In this document: one piece after another, positions 26,700-35,624 of the stretch
Layout: the number at the start of each line of letters is the position of its first letter
Numbering within the stretch: position 1 is the stretch's first letter
Assembly (NCBI GenBank): GCA_900767675.1
Contig: CAAFZX010000022.1
Location: 166,425 to 230,424 of the forward strand
Reading direction: 5' to 3'
Length of the DNA: 64,000 nucleotides
Source of the DNA: an uncultured Collinsella sp.
GTDB lineage: Bacteria; Actinomycetota; Coriobacteriia; Coriobacteriales; Coriobacteriaceae
Position numbers and translations under genes: made by a program
Notes under the pieces: generated by a model
What the model was told of the DNA's origin: nothing
Database searches by the model: none
The model's input: only the letters and a program-made list of their open reading frames with translations

Positions 26700-26935
26700 G
26701 AATCAAAAAACCGCCAAGCGTCGAAGGAAAAGGTCAAAGGGCGCTACGCGCAAAAGGGCATAGCTGACCCATGATACTCGACCGAGGGGGTGCGGGGGTT
26801 TGTGCCGTGCGATTATCACGCGCTTACCAGATATTAGGATGTTGGCGGGGGTTCTGCCGAGTGCTGTTGGGTGTCATACGGGATCTGTGATGGCAATTTT
26901 TGGCAAAATCGGCAAAAGAAAACCACCCCCCACGT

Positions 26936-27084
26936 TACGAAAATGAACCCACCTAAAACAGGTGGGTGCCCTCATCGACTGTTCCAGCGTCCTTAACAAC
27001 GAAGGATACCTGTACTAAGTACGACTGTGTGGGCTCCCTAAATAAACGCGACGGTTCACCCAGTTGCTCCGCGGGGGGCGGAAT
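26936..27084 (-). ncRNA. Structured RNA candidate (possibly 6S-like)
   Basis: Between genes, read on the minus strand: TATGAT -10 box (complement 27091-27096); a 5' hairpin TCCGC-CCCCC-GCGGA; the palindrome GTACTTAGTAC; a stem-loop TCCTT-CGTTGTT-AAGGA; and finally CCCACCTGTTTTAGGTGGG with TTCATTTTC as terminator. Length about 150 bases with no ORF. Size and isolated position suggest a house-keeping RNA such as 6S, but I cannot match a signature with certainty. Confidence 0.45.
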
Positions 27085-27234
27085 ACCTACATCATAAAGC
27101 GGCACTTTGTTGATTCCAGTCTTGACATTACAAAAAACGTGTCGGACGATTACGGCGCCTTGGGCTTGGAGCCGTCTGCGCGGTCCGGGCCTTTACGTTT
27201 GAGCTGCTGAATCGTTGTTTTGGAGCATGTTTTT

Positions 27235-28173
27235 ATGCCGACGTCGTTGACCGAACTTTTTTCGCCCGCCTGCCATTTGTGTCCACGCCGTTGCGGCGCG
27301 GCACGCGACGAGGGCGCGCATGGCGTGTGCGGTGCCGACGACACGCTTAAAGTCGCCCGCGCGGCGCTCCATATGTGGGAGGAGCCGCCCATTTCGGGTG
27401 AGGCCGGCTCGGGCACGATTTTCTTTAGCGGCTGTTCGCTCAAATGCGTCTACTGCCAAAACCACGAGATCTCGACGGGCAATTTCGGTCTTGAGATTTC
27501 GCTCGAGCGCTTGGTCGAGATTATGCTGGAGCTGCAGGACCAGGGCGCCAACAACATTAACCTGGTGACTGCGACGCATTATGCTCACCTGCTGCCGGCC
27601 GCGATTGCCGAAGCGCGGGAGCGCGGGCTGGACATCCCGATCGTCTACAACACGAGCGGCTATGAGCGGGCGAGTGCCGTTGCTGCCCTGGGTGACCTGG
27701 TTGATGTGTGGCTCACCGACTTTAAATATGCTGATGCCGAGCTTGCTCAGTCACTTTCTCATATTAAGGATTACCCGCGCGTGGCCGTGTCGGGCCTGGC
27801 ACAGATGGCGCGCGAGGTCGAGCGCCGCGGGGGAGAGCTGGTGGACGACGAGGGGCTCATGAAGCGCGGCATCATCGTGCGTCACCTAGTGCTGCCGGGA
27901 CATGCGGACGATTCGTGCCGCGTGCTGGACCTGGTGTGGCAGACGGTGGGCGACGTGCCGATTTCGGTCATGAACCAGTACACGCCCAATGCGCTCATGC
28001 GCGAGCAAGGCGGCGAGTTGGCACGCGCCGTGACGCGCGAGGAGTACGAGCAGGTGCTCGATCATGCCGACGACCTGGGCTTTACGACGATGTTCTGGCA
28101 AGAAGGCGGAGCGGTAGACGAGAGCTTTACCCCGGCGTTCGACACCACCGGTGTCCTCACCAGCGCAAAGTAG
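27235..28173 (+). CDS. Radical SAM protein, PFL-activase-like
   Basis: 312 residues; ATG 27235 with GGAG 9 bases upstream. The SAM cluster is CSLKCVYC (Cx3Cx2C) at about residues 72-79, preceded by an N-terminal Cys motif CHLCPRRCG. NNINLVTATHY and VVYNTSGYE-like strands follow. It fits the YjjW/PflA-like group that installs glycyl radicals or acts on other proteins. No glycyl-radical enzyme is adjacent. Confidence 0.82.
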   Translation: MPTSLTELFSPACHLCPRRCGAARDEGAHGVCGADDTLKVARAALHMWEEPPISGEAGSGTIFFSGCSLKCVYCQNHEISTGNFGLEISLERLVEIMLELQDQGANNINLVTATHYAHLLPAAIAEARERGLDIPIVYNTSGYERASAVAALGDLVDVWLTDFKYADAELAQSLSHIKDYPRVAVSGLAQMAREVERRGGELVDDEGLMKRGIIVRHLVLPGHADDSCRVLDLVWQTVGDVPISVMNQYTPNALMREQGGELARAVTREEYEQVLDHADDLGFTTMFWQEGGAVDESFTPAFDTTGVLTSAK

Positions 28174-28181
28174 CGCGTTCG

Positions 28182-28262
28182 CCGATGATTTTTCTGGGAC
28201 GGGGATTAAAAAATCATCGGGTGGCTCGGGCGTTCGAAAAGTAGTCAAAACAGCCCCGTCCC
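28182..28262. repeat. Interleaved inverted repeat, family C copy 1
   Basis: Order a-b-a'-b': CCGATGATTTTT (28182-28193), GGGACGGGG (28196-28204), AAAAAATCATCGG (28208-28220), CCCCGTCCC (28254-28262). Both pairs are perfect, so as RNA they give either a pseudoknot or two exclusive hairpins. Same layout at 30516-30563 and 38585-38629. Confidence 0.65.
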
Positions 28263-28283
28263 AAAAAGACTGGGTATTGGGCG

Positions 28284-28311
28284 TTGACAGTTGGCGAGCC
28301 GTAGGTAAAAT
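28284..28311 (+). promoter_or_regulatory. Promoter of tRNA-Ala
   Basis: TTGACA (28284-28289), 16-base spacer, TAAAAT (28306-28311), 13 bases before the tRNA. Confidence 0.75.
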
Positions 28312-28324
28312 ATCAACTTGTCCT

Positions 28325-28397
28325 GGGGACGTAGCTCAGTTGGGAGAGCGCTGCCGTCGCATGGCAGAGGCCGAGGGTTCGACTCCCTTCGTCTCCA
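28325..28397 (+). tRNA. tRNA-Ala (anticodon CGC)
   Basis: Cloverleaf: acceptor GGGGACG/CGTCTCC, D-arm GCTC-AGTTGGGA-GAGC, anticodon loop GTCGCAT between CTGCC and GGCAG, T-loop TTCGACT. Reads GCG codons. CCA is not fully encoded. Confidence 0.93.
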
Positions 28398-28462
28398 CCC
28401 TTGGATTTGATAAGCCGCTGACATTGTGTCGGCGGCTTTTTTTAAAAAGAAAGGGCTGCACC

Positions 28463-28933
28463 ATGGCCGAGCTTGAGTCCCAACCACTGTCTGCCGAGGA
28501 GCGCGCCGAGTTGGAAGAGCTCCGCGCCGAGAAGGCTCGTCGCGAGGCCCAGGAAGAGGCACGCCGCGAGCGTGAGGAGCTGGCCGCCCTGCGTGCCGAG
28601 CACGCGAAGGCCGAGGAGGCCGCTGCGAAGGTTGCATCCGAGCCTGCGCCCGCGCCCAAGCCCGCGCCTGCACCCAAGCCCGCCGCTGCGAAGCCCGCGC
28701 CCACCGCACCCAAACCTCAGCCTAAAAAGGCCGCTCGTCCCAAGTCCGTCGAGCCCAAACCGAGCCGTGACGAGATGACCTTTGCCCAGCGCATGGTCAC
28801 CTCCAAGGAGCCTACGGGCGAGAATGAGATCCCCGGCATGGCTCCGGCTCAAAAAATCATCATCGTGCTCGCCCTCATCGCGTTTATCGTCTTTATGGTC
28901 TACACGATTACGGGCAGCATGGGCCTGCACTAA
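28463..28933 (+). CDS. Coiled-coil, Pro/Ala/Lys-rich single-pass membrane protein
   Basis: 156 residues. Residues 1-60 are a charged coiled coil (LEELRAEKARREAQEEARR), 62-105 are low-complexity PAPKPA repeats, and the C-terminus holds one membrane helix (KIIIVLALIAFIVFMVYTI) with a short tail. No family is recognised; possibly tail-anchored. The tRNA-Ala lies 65 bases upstream. Confidence 0.8.
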   Translation: MAELESQPLSAEERAELEELRAEKARREAQEEARREREELAALRAEHAKAEEAAAKVASEPAPAPKPAPAPKPAAAKPAPTAPKPQPKKAARPKSVEPKPSRDEMTFAQRMVTSKEPTGENEIPGMAPAQKIIIVLALIAFIVFMVYTITGSMGLH

Positions 28934-29015
28934 CCTGTTCGCGCCGGGCTCCATGCCCGCACGTCCGCCTCGCCCAACCCTCAACCTCTGCACAATACAT
29001 CCGAAAGGTCGCCCC

Positions 29016-30521
29016 ATGGCTTTGACCGACATCTCGCATCCCACCGACATTGCAATGCTCACCGATCTGTACGAACTCACTATGGCCCAGGGCCTGTGGG
29101 AGAGCGGCAAGGCTAATGAGCAGGGTTGTTTTACGGCGTTTTACCGTGACCATCCCTTTGGCAGCGCGTATGCCGTCATGTGCGGCACTGCCGAGCTGCC
29201 CGAGCTTGTCGAGAACCTGCGCTTTACGCCCGAGGACATCGACTATCTAGCTTCGCTCCAGGCCCCGGCCGGCGGCGCGATGTTTAAGCCTGCATTCCTC
29301 GACTACCTGCGCAACTTTCGTGCGCACGTGAACATTGACGCCGTGCCCGAGGGCGAGCTCGTGTTTCCGCGCGAGCCCATGGTGCGCGTCACCGGCCCGT
29401 CGCTGGAGTGCCAGCTGCTCGAGACCGCGCTGCTCAACATCGTCGGCTTCCAGACGCTTGTCGCCACCAAGACGGCGCGCGTGGTGTTGGCGGCCGACGG
29501 TCGTCCCGTGGCCGAGTTTGGCCTGCGCCGTGCCCAGGGTCCCGATGGCGGCCTGGCCGTCGCGCGCGCGAGCTACGTTGCCGGCTGTTCCTCTACGTCT
29601 AATGTGCTCGCCGGTCGCCGCTACGGTATTCCCGTCTTTGGCACGCATGCGCACAGCTGGGTGATGAGCTTCGATTCCGAGCTCGAGGCCTTCCGCGCAT
29701 TTGCCAAGTCGAGCCCCAAGAACTGCACGCTGCTCATTGACACCTACGATGTACGCGAGGGCTGCGAACATGCCATTACGGTTGCCAAGGAGATGGAGGC
29801 GGTGGGCGAGCGCCTGTCGGCCATTCGCATCGACTCGGGCGACCTGGCTAAGTTGTCCAAGTATGTCCGCGGCCGTTTTGACGCCGAGGGCCTGCCCTAT
29901 GTGGGGATTTCGGTCTCCAACGACCTTGACGAGTACACAATCCAGTCGCTGCTCGACCAGGGCGCGCCCATCGATAGCTTTGGCGTGGGCACCAAGCTCG
30001 CGACCTGCTACGACCAGCCGGCGCTGGGCGGCGTGTACAAGCTTTCCGCCCGCCGTGCGAGCGAGGCCGACCCGTGGACGCCGGTGGTGAAGCTTTCCGA
30101 GCAGCCCTACAAGCGCACGATCCCCGGCGTGCAGCGCGTGCGCCGCTATTACGACGGCTTTGGCGGCCCGGTCTGCGACATGATCTATGACGAGGACCAT
30201 CTGGCAGGGGAGGGCGCCGCGCGCGGCAATACCCTTGTGGCCGTGAACGATGCCGCCTTGGTGACCGATGTGTCCGAGCTCGAGTATCGCGAGCTGCTGG
30301 TGCCGATCGTGCGCGACGGCAGCGCGGTTGCTCCGCGTGAGGGCATCGAGGACGCGCGCGAGCGCTGTGCTTGGGCGCTCGATCATCTGGACGCGGCTTT
30401 CAAACGCTTCCTGTATCCGCAGACCTACGTGGTGGGCATGGAGCAGGGCCTGGCCCAGGTGCGCGACGAGCTCGTACGCAAGAACATGGCCGCGGCATCC
30501 GCCTTCCCCTGGGCAAAATGA
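29016..30521 (+). CDS. pncB: Nicotinate phosphoribosyltransferase
   Basis: 501 residues; ATG 29016 with GAAAGG upstream. It makes nicotinate mononucleotide from nicotinate and PRPP in NAD salvage. Motifs: MLTDLYELTMAQGLW at the N-terminus, GTHAHSWVMSF, and the phosphate-binding IRIDSGDLAKLSK and DSFGVGTKLAT. The stop codon lies inside a family C repeat. Confidence 0.92.
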   Translation: MALTDISHPTDIAMLTDLYELTMAQGLWESGKANEQGCFTAFYRDHPFGSAYAVMCGTAELPELVENLRFTPEDIDYLASLQAPAGGAMFKPAFLDYLRNFRAHVNIDAVPEGELVFPREPMVRVTGPSLECQLLETALLNIVGFQTLVATKTARVVLAADGRPVAEFGLRRAQGPDGGLAVARASYVAGCSSTSNVLAGRRYGIPVFGTHAHSWVMSFDSELEAFRAFAKSSPKNCTLLIDTYDVREGCEHAITVAKEMEAVGERLSAIRIDSGDLAKLSKYVRGRFDAEGLPYVGISVSNDLDEYTIQSLLDQGAPIDSFGVGTKLATCYDQPALGGVYKLSARRASEADPWTPVVKLSEQPYKRTIPGVQRVRRYYDGFGGPVCDMIYDEDHLAGEGAARGNTLVAVNDAALVTDVSELEYRELLVPIVRDGSAVAPREGIEDARERCAWALDHLDAAFKRFLYPQTYVVGMEQGLAQVRDELVRKNMAAASAFPWAK

Positions 30522-30563
30522 TTCGAAGGGGACGGAGGAAAACGGATCATTTTCATTCGTCCC
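30516..30563. repeat. Interleaved inverted repeat, family C copy 2
   Basis: AAAATGAT (30516-30523), GGGACG (30530-30535), ATCATTTT (30546-30553), CGTCCC (30558-30563). It shares GGGGACGGAGGAAAACGG with copy 3 and overlaps the pncB stop codon. Confidence 0.65.
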
Positions 30564-30623
30564 GCACCAGGTGCTCAGGTGTCCCAGCTCGCCCGAACGC
30601 TCGACATTCGATTGGTTTGACGT

Positions 30624-31751
30624 ATGACGACTTCTTATAAAACGATGGTGGTAAAGATCGGCTCGTCCACGGTGGTGGGTGCCGACGGTAAGGTCAACCG
30701 TGCGTTTATCGGTGGCCTGGCCGATCAGGCCGCGGCCCTGCGCAAACTCGGCTGGCGTCTGGTCGTGGTGAGTTCGGGTGCCATTGCCTGTGGCTATCCC
30801 GTGCTGGGCTTCGACCGCAAGCCGGTCGGTGACCTGCCGAGCCTGCAGGCCTGCGCCTCGGCCGGTCAGTGCATCATCTCGTCGGCCTACGACGAGGAGT
30901 TCCATGCACGGGACCTGCTTACCTCGCTCGTGCTGCTCACGCGCCACGACACGGCGCGCCGTACGTCCTACCTGCACGCGCGCGACGCTTTGCTGCGCCT
31001 GGTGGAGCTGGGCGTGGTGCCGGTTGTCAACGAAAACGACACCGTCACTGTCGACGAGATCAAGTTCGGCGACAACGACACGCTGGCGGCGCTCGTGAGC
31101 TGCTTGGTTTCGGCGGACCTGTGCGTGACGCTTTCGGACATCGACGGCCTCTACACCGCCAATCCGCATGAGGACCCCACGGCCGAGTTTATCCCGGTCG
31201 TGCGCAAAATTCATGCTAAGATCATCGCCTCGGCGGGCGATTCTTCAACGTCGGTGGGCACCGGCGGCATGATCACCAAGATCCGCGCGAGCCGCATTTT
31301 GATGACGGCTGGCATTCAGAGCGTGATTTGCTCGGGCGAGGAGCCCGATGCGCTCGTGCGTCTGGCCCGTGGCGAGAGCGTGGGCACCCTGTTCGATCCG
31401 CCGGCGGAGCGCCTGGACATTGCGCCGCGCAAGCTGTGGATTGCGCTGGGCGACAAGGCACATGGCTCGGTAACGGTCGATGATGGCGCCGCGAAAGCTC
31501 TGGTCAGCCGTGGCTCGTCCCTGCTCGCGGTGGGTATTCGCCAGGTCGATGGGGAGTTTGCCGAGGGCGATGTGCTCGATGTGTGCGACCCGAGTGGTAT
31601 GGTCGTCGCTCGCGGAATCGCCGAGGCCGATTCGGACGTGCTGGAGCTTGCAGCCGGACGCCGTCAGGACCAGATTGCCAGCAACCGTCTGCTGGCAGAC
31701 CTGGCCGAGAAGCCCGCGATCCATCGAGATAACTTAATTGTCTTCGCCTAA
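30624..31751 (+). CDS. proB: Glutamate 5-kinase
   Basis: 375 residues. Amino-acid kinase fold: VVKIGSSTVV at the N-terminus, SSGAIACG, VNENDTVT, FGDNDTLAALV and GTGGMITKI; a C-terminal PUA domain spans about 280-370. First step of proline synthesis. proA is 1.8 kb downstream in the same direction with an opposing peptidase gene between. Confidence 0.94.
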   Translation: MTTSYKTMVVKIGSSTVVGADGKVNRAFIGGLADQAAALRKLGWRLVVVSSGAIACGYPVLGFDRKPVGDLPSLQACASAGQCIISSAYDEEFHARDLLTSLVLLTRHDTARRTSYLHARDALLRLVELGVVPVVNENDTVTVDEIKFGDNDTLAALVSCLVSADLCVTLSDIDGLYTANPHEDPTAEFIPVVRKIHAKIIASAGDSSTSVGTGGMITKIRASRILMTAGIQSVICSGEEPDALVRLARGESVGTLFDPPAERLDIAPRKLWIALGDKAHGSVTVDDGAAKALVSRGSSLLAVGIRQVDGEFAEGDVLDVCDPSGMVVARGIAEADSDVLELAAGRRQDQIASNRLLADLAEKPAIHRDNLIVFA

Positions 31752-31756
31752 CGGGT

Positions 31757-31904
31757 CGACGCTGCGCGCCGCCCAGAGCGACAATTTGTCATTCAAAAGG
31801 CGAGGCATGACCATCAGGTCTATGCCTAGCCAATTGACGCTGCAAACGCCCCTAAGCGGCAATCTGACGTTCAATCGTCGGGCATGACCAAAAGGTCAAT
31901 GCCC
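31757..31904. repeat. Tandem imperfect 70-base repeat and terminator
   Basis: Two units, 31757-31827 and 31835-31904, share GACGCTGC, CGCC, CAAT-TTG, TTCAA and GGCATGACC(A)..AGGTC.ATGCC. An inverted repeat ACGCCCCTAAGC (31846-31857)/GCTTAGGGGCGT (31928-31939) plus TTT may terminate proB transcripts. No ORF. Confidence 0.6.
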
Positions 31905-32039
31905 TCCTCTTTCACATCACCTTGCTCGCTTAGGGGCGTTTTCGCTTTCCGTCCTCTACCTGCGGCATCGTCGTTGTCGGTACTTATTCGGCACTTGGGG
32001 ACGTTCCTTTTGTGCCGGCTGACGGGGGACACTTCTTCA

Positions 32040-33458
32040 CTAGAAGATTCGGCGCAGGTCTCCGCGGTTGAGGGCTTCGTCGAAGAGGTGCTTGAATACC
32101 ACGCTGCCGTGCAGGCCGTCGTGCTCGAACTCGTTGGTCACCCAGGCGTGCGAGTTGCCCACGCGGCTGAGCGTGTCGAGCTGCAGGCCCGAATCGACGT
32201 ACATGTCGTCGAAATACACCGCGGCCTGGAGCGGCACCTCGTTGCGGGCCAGGCGCTGCGGGTCGTAGATCTTGTCCCAGCTGGTGTCTTCCATCAGCAG
32301 GTCCATGGCGGGTTTAAACGGCTTAAGCTCGGGCATCTGCTCAAACATCCACGGGAACATGGCCTCGCCGGTAAACATGAGCGGGCGCGCGAGTGTGTCG
32401 AACTCGGCACGATGGGCTTTCTCTTCTGCCGCGGCCCAGTGAATGGGCATAGTGTCGCCGTCGGCGTAGATGAACTCCTGCAGCGTCCAGTACAGCGGAT
32501 TCGTGCGCGTGTTGGTGCGCTCGAAGGCGCGCATCAAAAAACTATCGGATACTGAGGCACCGCAGCTCAGCGTGCCGTCGCCGTCAACAAAAGCGTGATC
32601 GATAATCCAATGCATGCGCTCAAAGCTCGGCTTCATGCCAAAGTCGCTGCCCATAAGCTGCAGGCGCTCCACCGTCATTGGCGAGCCGTCGGGCAGCACG
32701 GGCTTCTGTTCCTCAAGCGCATCGGCAAGAGCCGCCACGCGCTCGACGTCGGCGGGGTAGCGGTCGTAATACTGCTGCGCCTTGGCGGCCATGCGCGGGA
32801 AGGTGTGCGCGTAGACCTCGCTGGCACTTGCCGGGACGTGCGGAATGCCGCCGCAGGTAAAGCTCGCCGCCACGCCCTCGGGGAAGAGCGACAGATAGCT
32901 CAACGTCAAAAAGCCGCCGTAGCTTTGGCCGAGCGTGACCCACGGCTTGCCGCCAAAGCCCACCAGGCGCAGGTACTCAAAATCGCGCACGACGGAGCTG
33001 GCGAGGTGGCGCTTGAGGAAGTCCGCCTGCGAGCGTGCGGCATCGGAGCCGGCCGCCGTCGCGCGCTCGCCCAGAGCCGCGATCGTACGCCCGTCTACGC
33101 AGTTGCTGCGTCCCGTGCCGCGCTGGTCGGGCAGTACGACGCGGAAATGCTTGACGGCCTCTTCGATCCAGCCATCGCTGGTGGGCGACAGCGGACGCGG
33201 GCTCTCGCCGCCGGGGCCGCCCTGCAAAAAGAGGAGGAGCGGCAAGTCATCGTTGATGCGGTCGGGTGCGCAAACCACGCGGTAGAAGAGCTTGATGCTC
33301 TCGGGTGCGCCGGCAATGGGTGCCGGCATGGCGCCACGGCGCATGGTGCTGCCAACGGCCAAAAGCATGGGCTCCAGGCCGCGCCAATCCAAGGGGACGT
33401 CGATGCTGTGGTCCTCGACATAGAGGCCGGGGACGTGGTACGAAGTGATGAGCGCCAT
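32040..33458 (-). CDS. Prolyl aminopeptidase-like alpha/beta hydrolase
   Basis: 472 residues; start 33458 with GGAAG upstream. Peptidase family S33: oxyanion segment LFLQGGPGGES (about 85-95), VVLPDQRGTGRS, nucleophile elbow GQSYGG (TLGQSYGGFLTLSYL), and C-terminal catalytic His in EHDGLHGS. It would release N-terminal proline from peptides in the cytoplasm; no signal peptide is seen. It lies convergent to proB and divergent from proA, so proline uptake from peptides and proline synthesis are genetically adjacent. Confidence 0.85.
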   Translation of the reverse strand: MALITSYHVPGLYVEDHSIDVPLDWRGLEPMLLAVGSTMRRGAMPAPIAGAPESIKLFYRVVCAPDRINDDLPLLLFLQGGPGGESPRPLSPTSDGWIEEAVKHFRVVLPDQRGTGRSNCVDGRTIAALGERATAAGSDAARSQADFLKRHLASSVVRDFEYLRLVGFGGKPWVTLGQSYGGFLTLSYLSLFPEGVAASFTCGGIPHVPASASEVYAHTFPRMAAKAQQYYDRYPADVERVAALADALEEQKPVLPDGSPMTVERLQLMGSDFGMKPSFERMHWIIDHAFVDGDGTLSCGASVSDSFLMRAFERTNTRTNPLYWTLQEFIYADGDTMPIHWAAAEEKAHRAEFDTLARPLMFTGEAMFPWMFEQMPELKPFKPAMDLLMEDTSWDKIYDPQRLARNEVPLQAAVYFDDMYVDSGLQLDTLSRVGNSHAWVTNEFEHDGLHGSVVFKHLFDEALNRGDLRRIF

Positions 33459-33571
33459 GTGATGCTTCCATTCATTGCGGTGTTTCGGGTTGACCAATTC
33501 TACCGCCGTCGGCGAGGATGCGCATAAATCGGCTACCATGGTTGGCAAACATCTAAGAGAAAGGGCCGCCC

Positions 33572-34858
33572 ATGTCGGTCGATATAGCCACGTATGTTCA
33601 CGATCTTGCCGTTGCCGCCAAGGCAGCGTCGGCCTCGCTTGCCACGGCGAGCGACGAGCAGCGCCAGGAGGCCGTGCGCGCCATGGCCACAGCGCTGCGC
33701 GACGGTGTCGATTCCATCGTTGCCGCCAACGAGCTCGATATGTCCGCCGCGCGCGATGCGGGGACCTCGGCGGGGCTCCTCGATCGCCTGTTGCTGACGC
33801 CCGAGCGCGTCGAGGGCATGGCCGCCGGCCTGGAGAAGCTCGCCGAGCTGCCCGATCCTGTCGGCCGTGTGCTCGACCACCGCGTGCTTGCAAGCGGCGT
33901 GGACCTCACCCGCGTGAGCGTGCCGCTGGGCCTGGTCGCCATGGTCTATGAGGCGCGCCCCAACGTGACGGCCGATGCCGCGGGCATCTGCATCCGCACC
34001 GGCAACGCCTGCATTCTGCGCGGCGGTTCGCTGGCCTATCACTCGTGCGCCATGATTTCCGAGTTGCTGGCCGATGCGCTCGAGGCCAAGGGTTTCCCGC
34101 GCGAGGCTATCTCGATGATCGAGTCCACCGACCGCGAGGCCACCGGCGAGCTCATGAAGCTCCGCGGTATCGTCGACGTGCTCATTCCGCGCGGCGGCGC
34201 GGGCCTGATCCAGCGCTGCGTGCGCGAGTCGCTTGTGCCGGTGATCGAGACGGGCACGGGCAACTGCCATATCTACGTGCATGAATCCGCCGACTTTGAC
34301 AAGGCGCTCAACATAACCGTCAATGCCAAGACCCAGCGCGTGGGCGTGTGCAATGCCGCCGAGTCGCTGCTGGTCGACCGTGCCGTTGCCGATCGCTTCC
34401 TGCCCGCAGTCGTTGCCGTGCTGCACGACCACGGCGTGTTGATTCACGGCGACGAGACCACGCGCGCCGCATGTGCCGACGCAGGGCTTGCCGAGGGCGA
34501 CGACTATGTTGCCGCGACTGAGGAGGACTGGGGTCGTGAGTACCTGGCACTCGAGATGAGCGTGAAGGTCGTGACGAACGAGGACGAGGCCATCGCACAC
34601 ATCAACCGATACGGCACCATGCACTCCGAGGCCATCATCGCGGAGGCCGCGGATGCCTGTGAGCGCTTCCTGGATGCGGTCGATGCCTCGGCCGTGTATG
34701 CCAACGCCAGCACGCGCTTCACTGACGGCGGCGAGTTTGGCCTGGGCGCCGAGATCGGCATCTCGACCCAAAAGCTCCACGCCCGCGGCCCCTTTGCCGC
34801 CGAGGCCCTCACCACCTACAAATACAAGCTCCGCGGCACCGGCCAGGTCCGTCCCTAA
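33572..34858 (+). CDS. proA: Glutamate-5-semialdehyde dehydrogenase (gamma-glutamyl phosphate reductase)
   Basis: 428 residues; ATG 33572 with GAAAGGG upstream. Aldehyde dehydrogenase fold; GLVAMVYEARPNVTADAA and the catalytic Cys in ETGTGNCHIYVH are typical ProA. Second step of proline synthesis after ProB. Confidence 0.95.
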   Translation: MSVDIATYVHDLAVAAKAASASLATASDEQRQEAVRAMATALRDGVDSIVAANELDMSAARDAGTSAGLLDRLLLTPERVEGMAAGLEKLAELPDPVGRVLDHRVLASGVDLTRVSVPLGLVAMVYEARPNVTADAAGICIRTGNACILRGGSLAYHSCAMISELLADALEAKGFPREAISMIESTDREATGELMKLRGIVDVLIPRGGAGLIQRCVRESLVPVIETGTGNCHIYVHESADFDKALNITVNAKTQRVGVCNAAESLLVDRAVADRFLPAVVAVLHDHGVLIHGDETTRAACADAGLAEGDDYVAATEEDWGREYLALEMSVKVVTNEDEAIAHINRYGTMHSEAIIAEAADACERFLDAVDASAVYANASTRFTDGGEFGLGAEIGISTQKLHARGPFAAEALTTYKYKLRGTGQVRP

Positions 34859-34868
34859 CGCCCGTGCA

Positions 34869-34914
34869 AAAAACCACCGCAAAGGGGACAAGAGCGCCTT
34901 TGCGGTGGTTTTGG
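34869..34914. repeat. Palindromic family A, copy 5
   Basis: AAACCACCGCAAAGG...CCTTTGCGGTGGTTTT. Compensating changes (CCGC/GCGG) against other copies keep the stem. Serves proA on + and the HD gene on -. Confidence 0.75.
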
Positions 34915-34916
34915 TG

Positions 34917-35516
34917 TTAAGCCTGGAAGGTGTCGCGGTCGGGGGCGAAGGACTGCATGGCTGCGATGGTGCGGTCGAAGAGCTCGGGAAGCTCCCAGCC
35001 CAGCATCTCGGCGCCCTGCGAAATTACATCGCGCGAGCAGCCGGCGGCAAAGCGCTTGTCCTTGAACTTCTTCTTGAGCGACTTGGTCGTAAAGTCCATG
35101 ACGCTCTTGCTCGGGCGCATGATGACGGCGGCGCCGATCAGACCGGTGAGCTCATCGCAGGCAAACAGGATCTTTTCCATCTGCAGCTCGGGCTTGGGCA
35201 GCGAGGTGTTGAAGTCCGACGTGTGCGTCTGGATGGCGCGAATGAGCTCGGGAGACGCACCTTCGCCCTCAAGAATCTCGGCGGCATAGATGGTGTGGTT
35301 CATGGGGTCGTCCTCATGCTCCTCCCAATCCAAGTCATGCAGCAGGCCGACGATGCCCCAAAACTCCTCGTTCTCGGGGTCGAACTCGCGCGCAAAGTAG
35401 CGCATGGTGCCCTCGACCGTCTCGCCGTGGGTGATGTGGAACGGATCTTTGTTGTGCTCGTTGAGCAGTTCGAATGCACGGTCGCGGGTGATTCCGGCGG
35501 TAAGCAGCTCTGCCAT
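34917..35516 (-). CDS. HD-domain phosphohydrolase
   Basis: 199 residues; AAGGAG precedes the start. Metal-binding residues are in HITHGETVEG, the HD pair in GLLHDLDWEEH, then NHTIYAAEIL and the Asp in ACDELTGL. Family members cleave phosphate from nucleotides or other small molecules; substrate unknown. It may form a unit with the carD gene upstream on the same strand. Confidence 0.8.
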   Translation of the reverse strand: MAELLTAGITRDRAFELLNEHNKDPFHITHGETVEGTMRYFAREFDPENEEFWGIVGLLHDLDWEEHEDDPMNHTIYAAEILEGEGASPELIRAIQTHTSDFNTSLPKPELQMEKILFACDELTGLIGAAVIMRPSKSVMDFTTKSLKKKFKDKRFAAGCSRDVISQGAEMLGWELPELFDRTIAAMQSFAPDRDTFQA

Positions 35517-35570
35517 AACAGACTCCTTGTGCTCGTAGGTATCGCTAAGATTGAATACTACTAGAACAAG

Positions 35571-35613
35571 AAAACCGCCACAAAGGTGCCTGTCCCCTTT
35601 GTGGCGGTTCTTG
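35571..35613. repeat. Palindromic family A, copy 6
   Basis: AAAACCGCCACAAAGG...CCTTTGTGGCGGTT, with a compensating pair change (CGCC/GGCG) relative to other copies. Lies between carD and the HD gene. Confidence 0.72.
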
Positions 35614-35624
35614 GTGCGGATGGG

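Noticed and set aside
28151..28462. Upstream extension of the coiled-coil gene through the tRNA-Ala
   Set aside because: The frame is open by chance across the tRNA and family C repeat; ATG 28463 is the sensible start.
29247..31214. 655-codon minus-strand ORF opposite pncB and proB
   Set aside because: Shadow of two well-identified enzymes, low-complexity translation without motifs.
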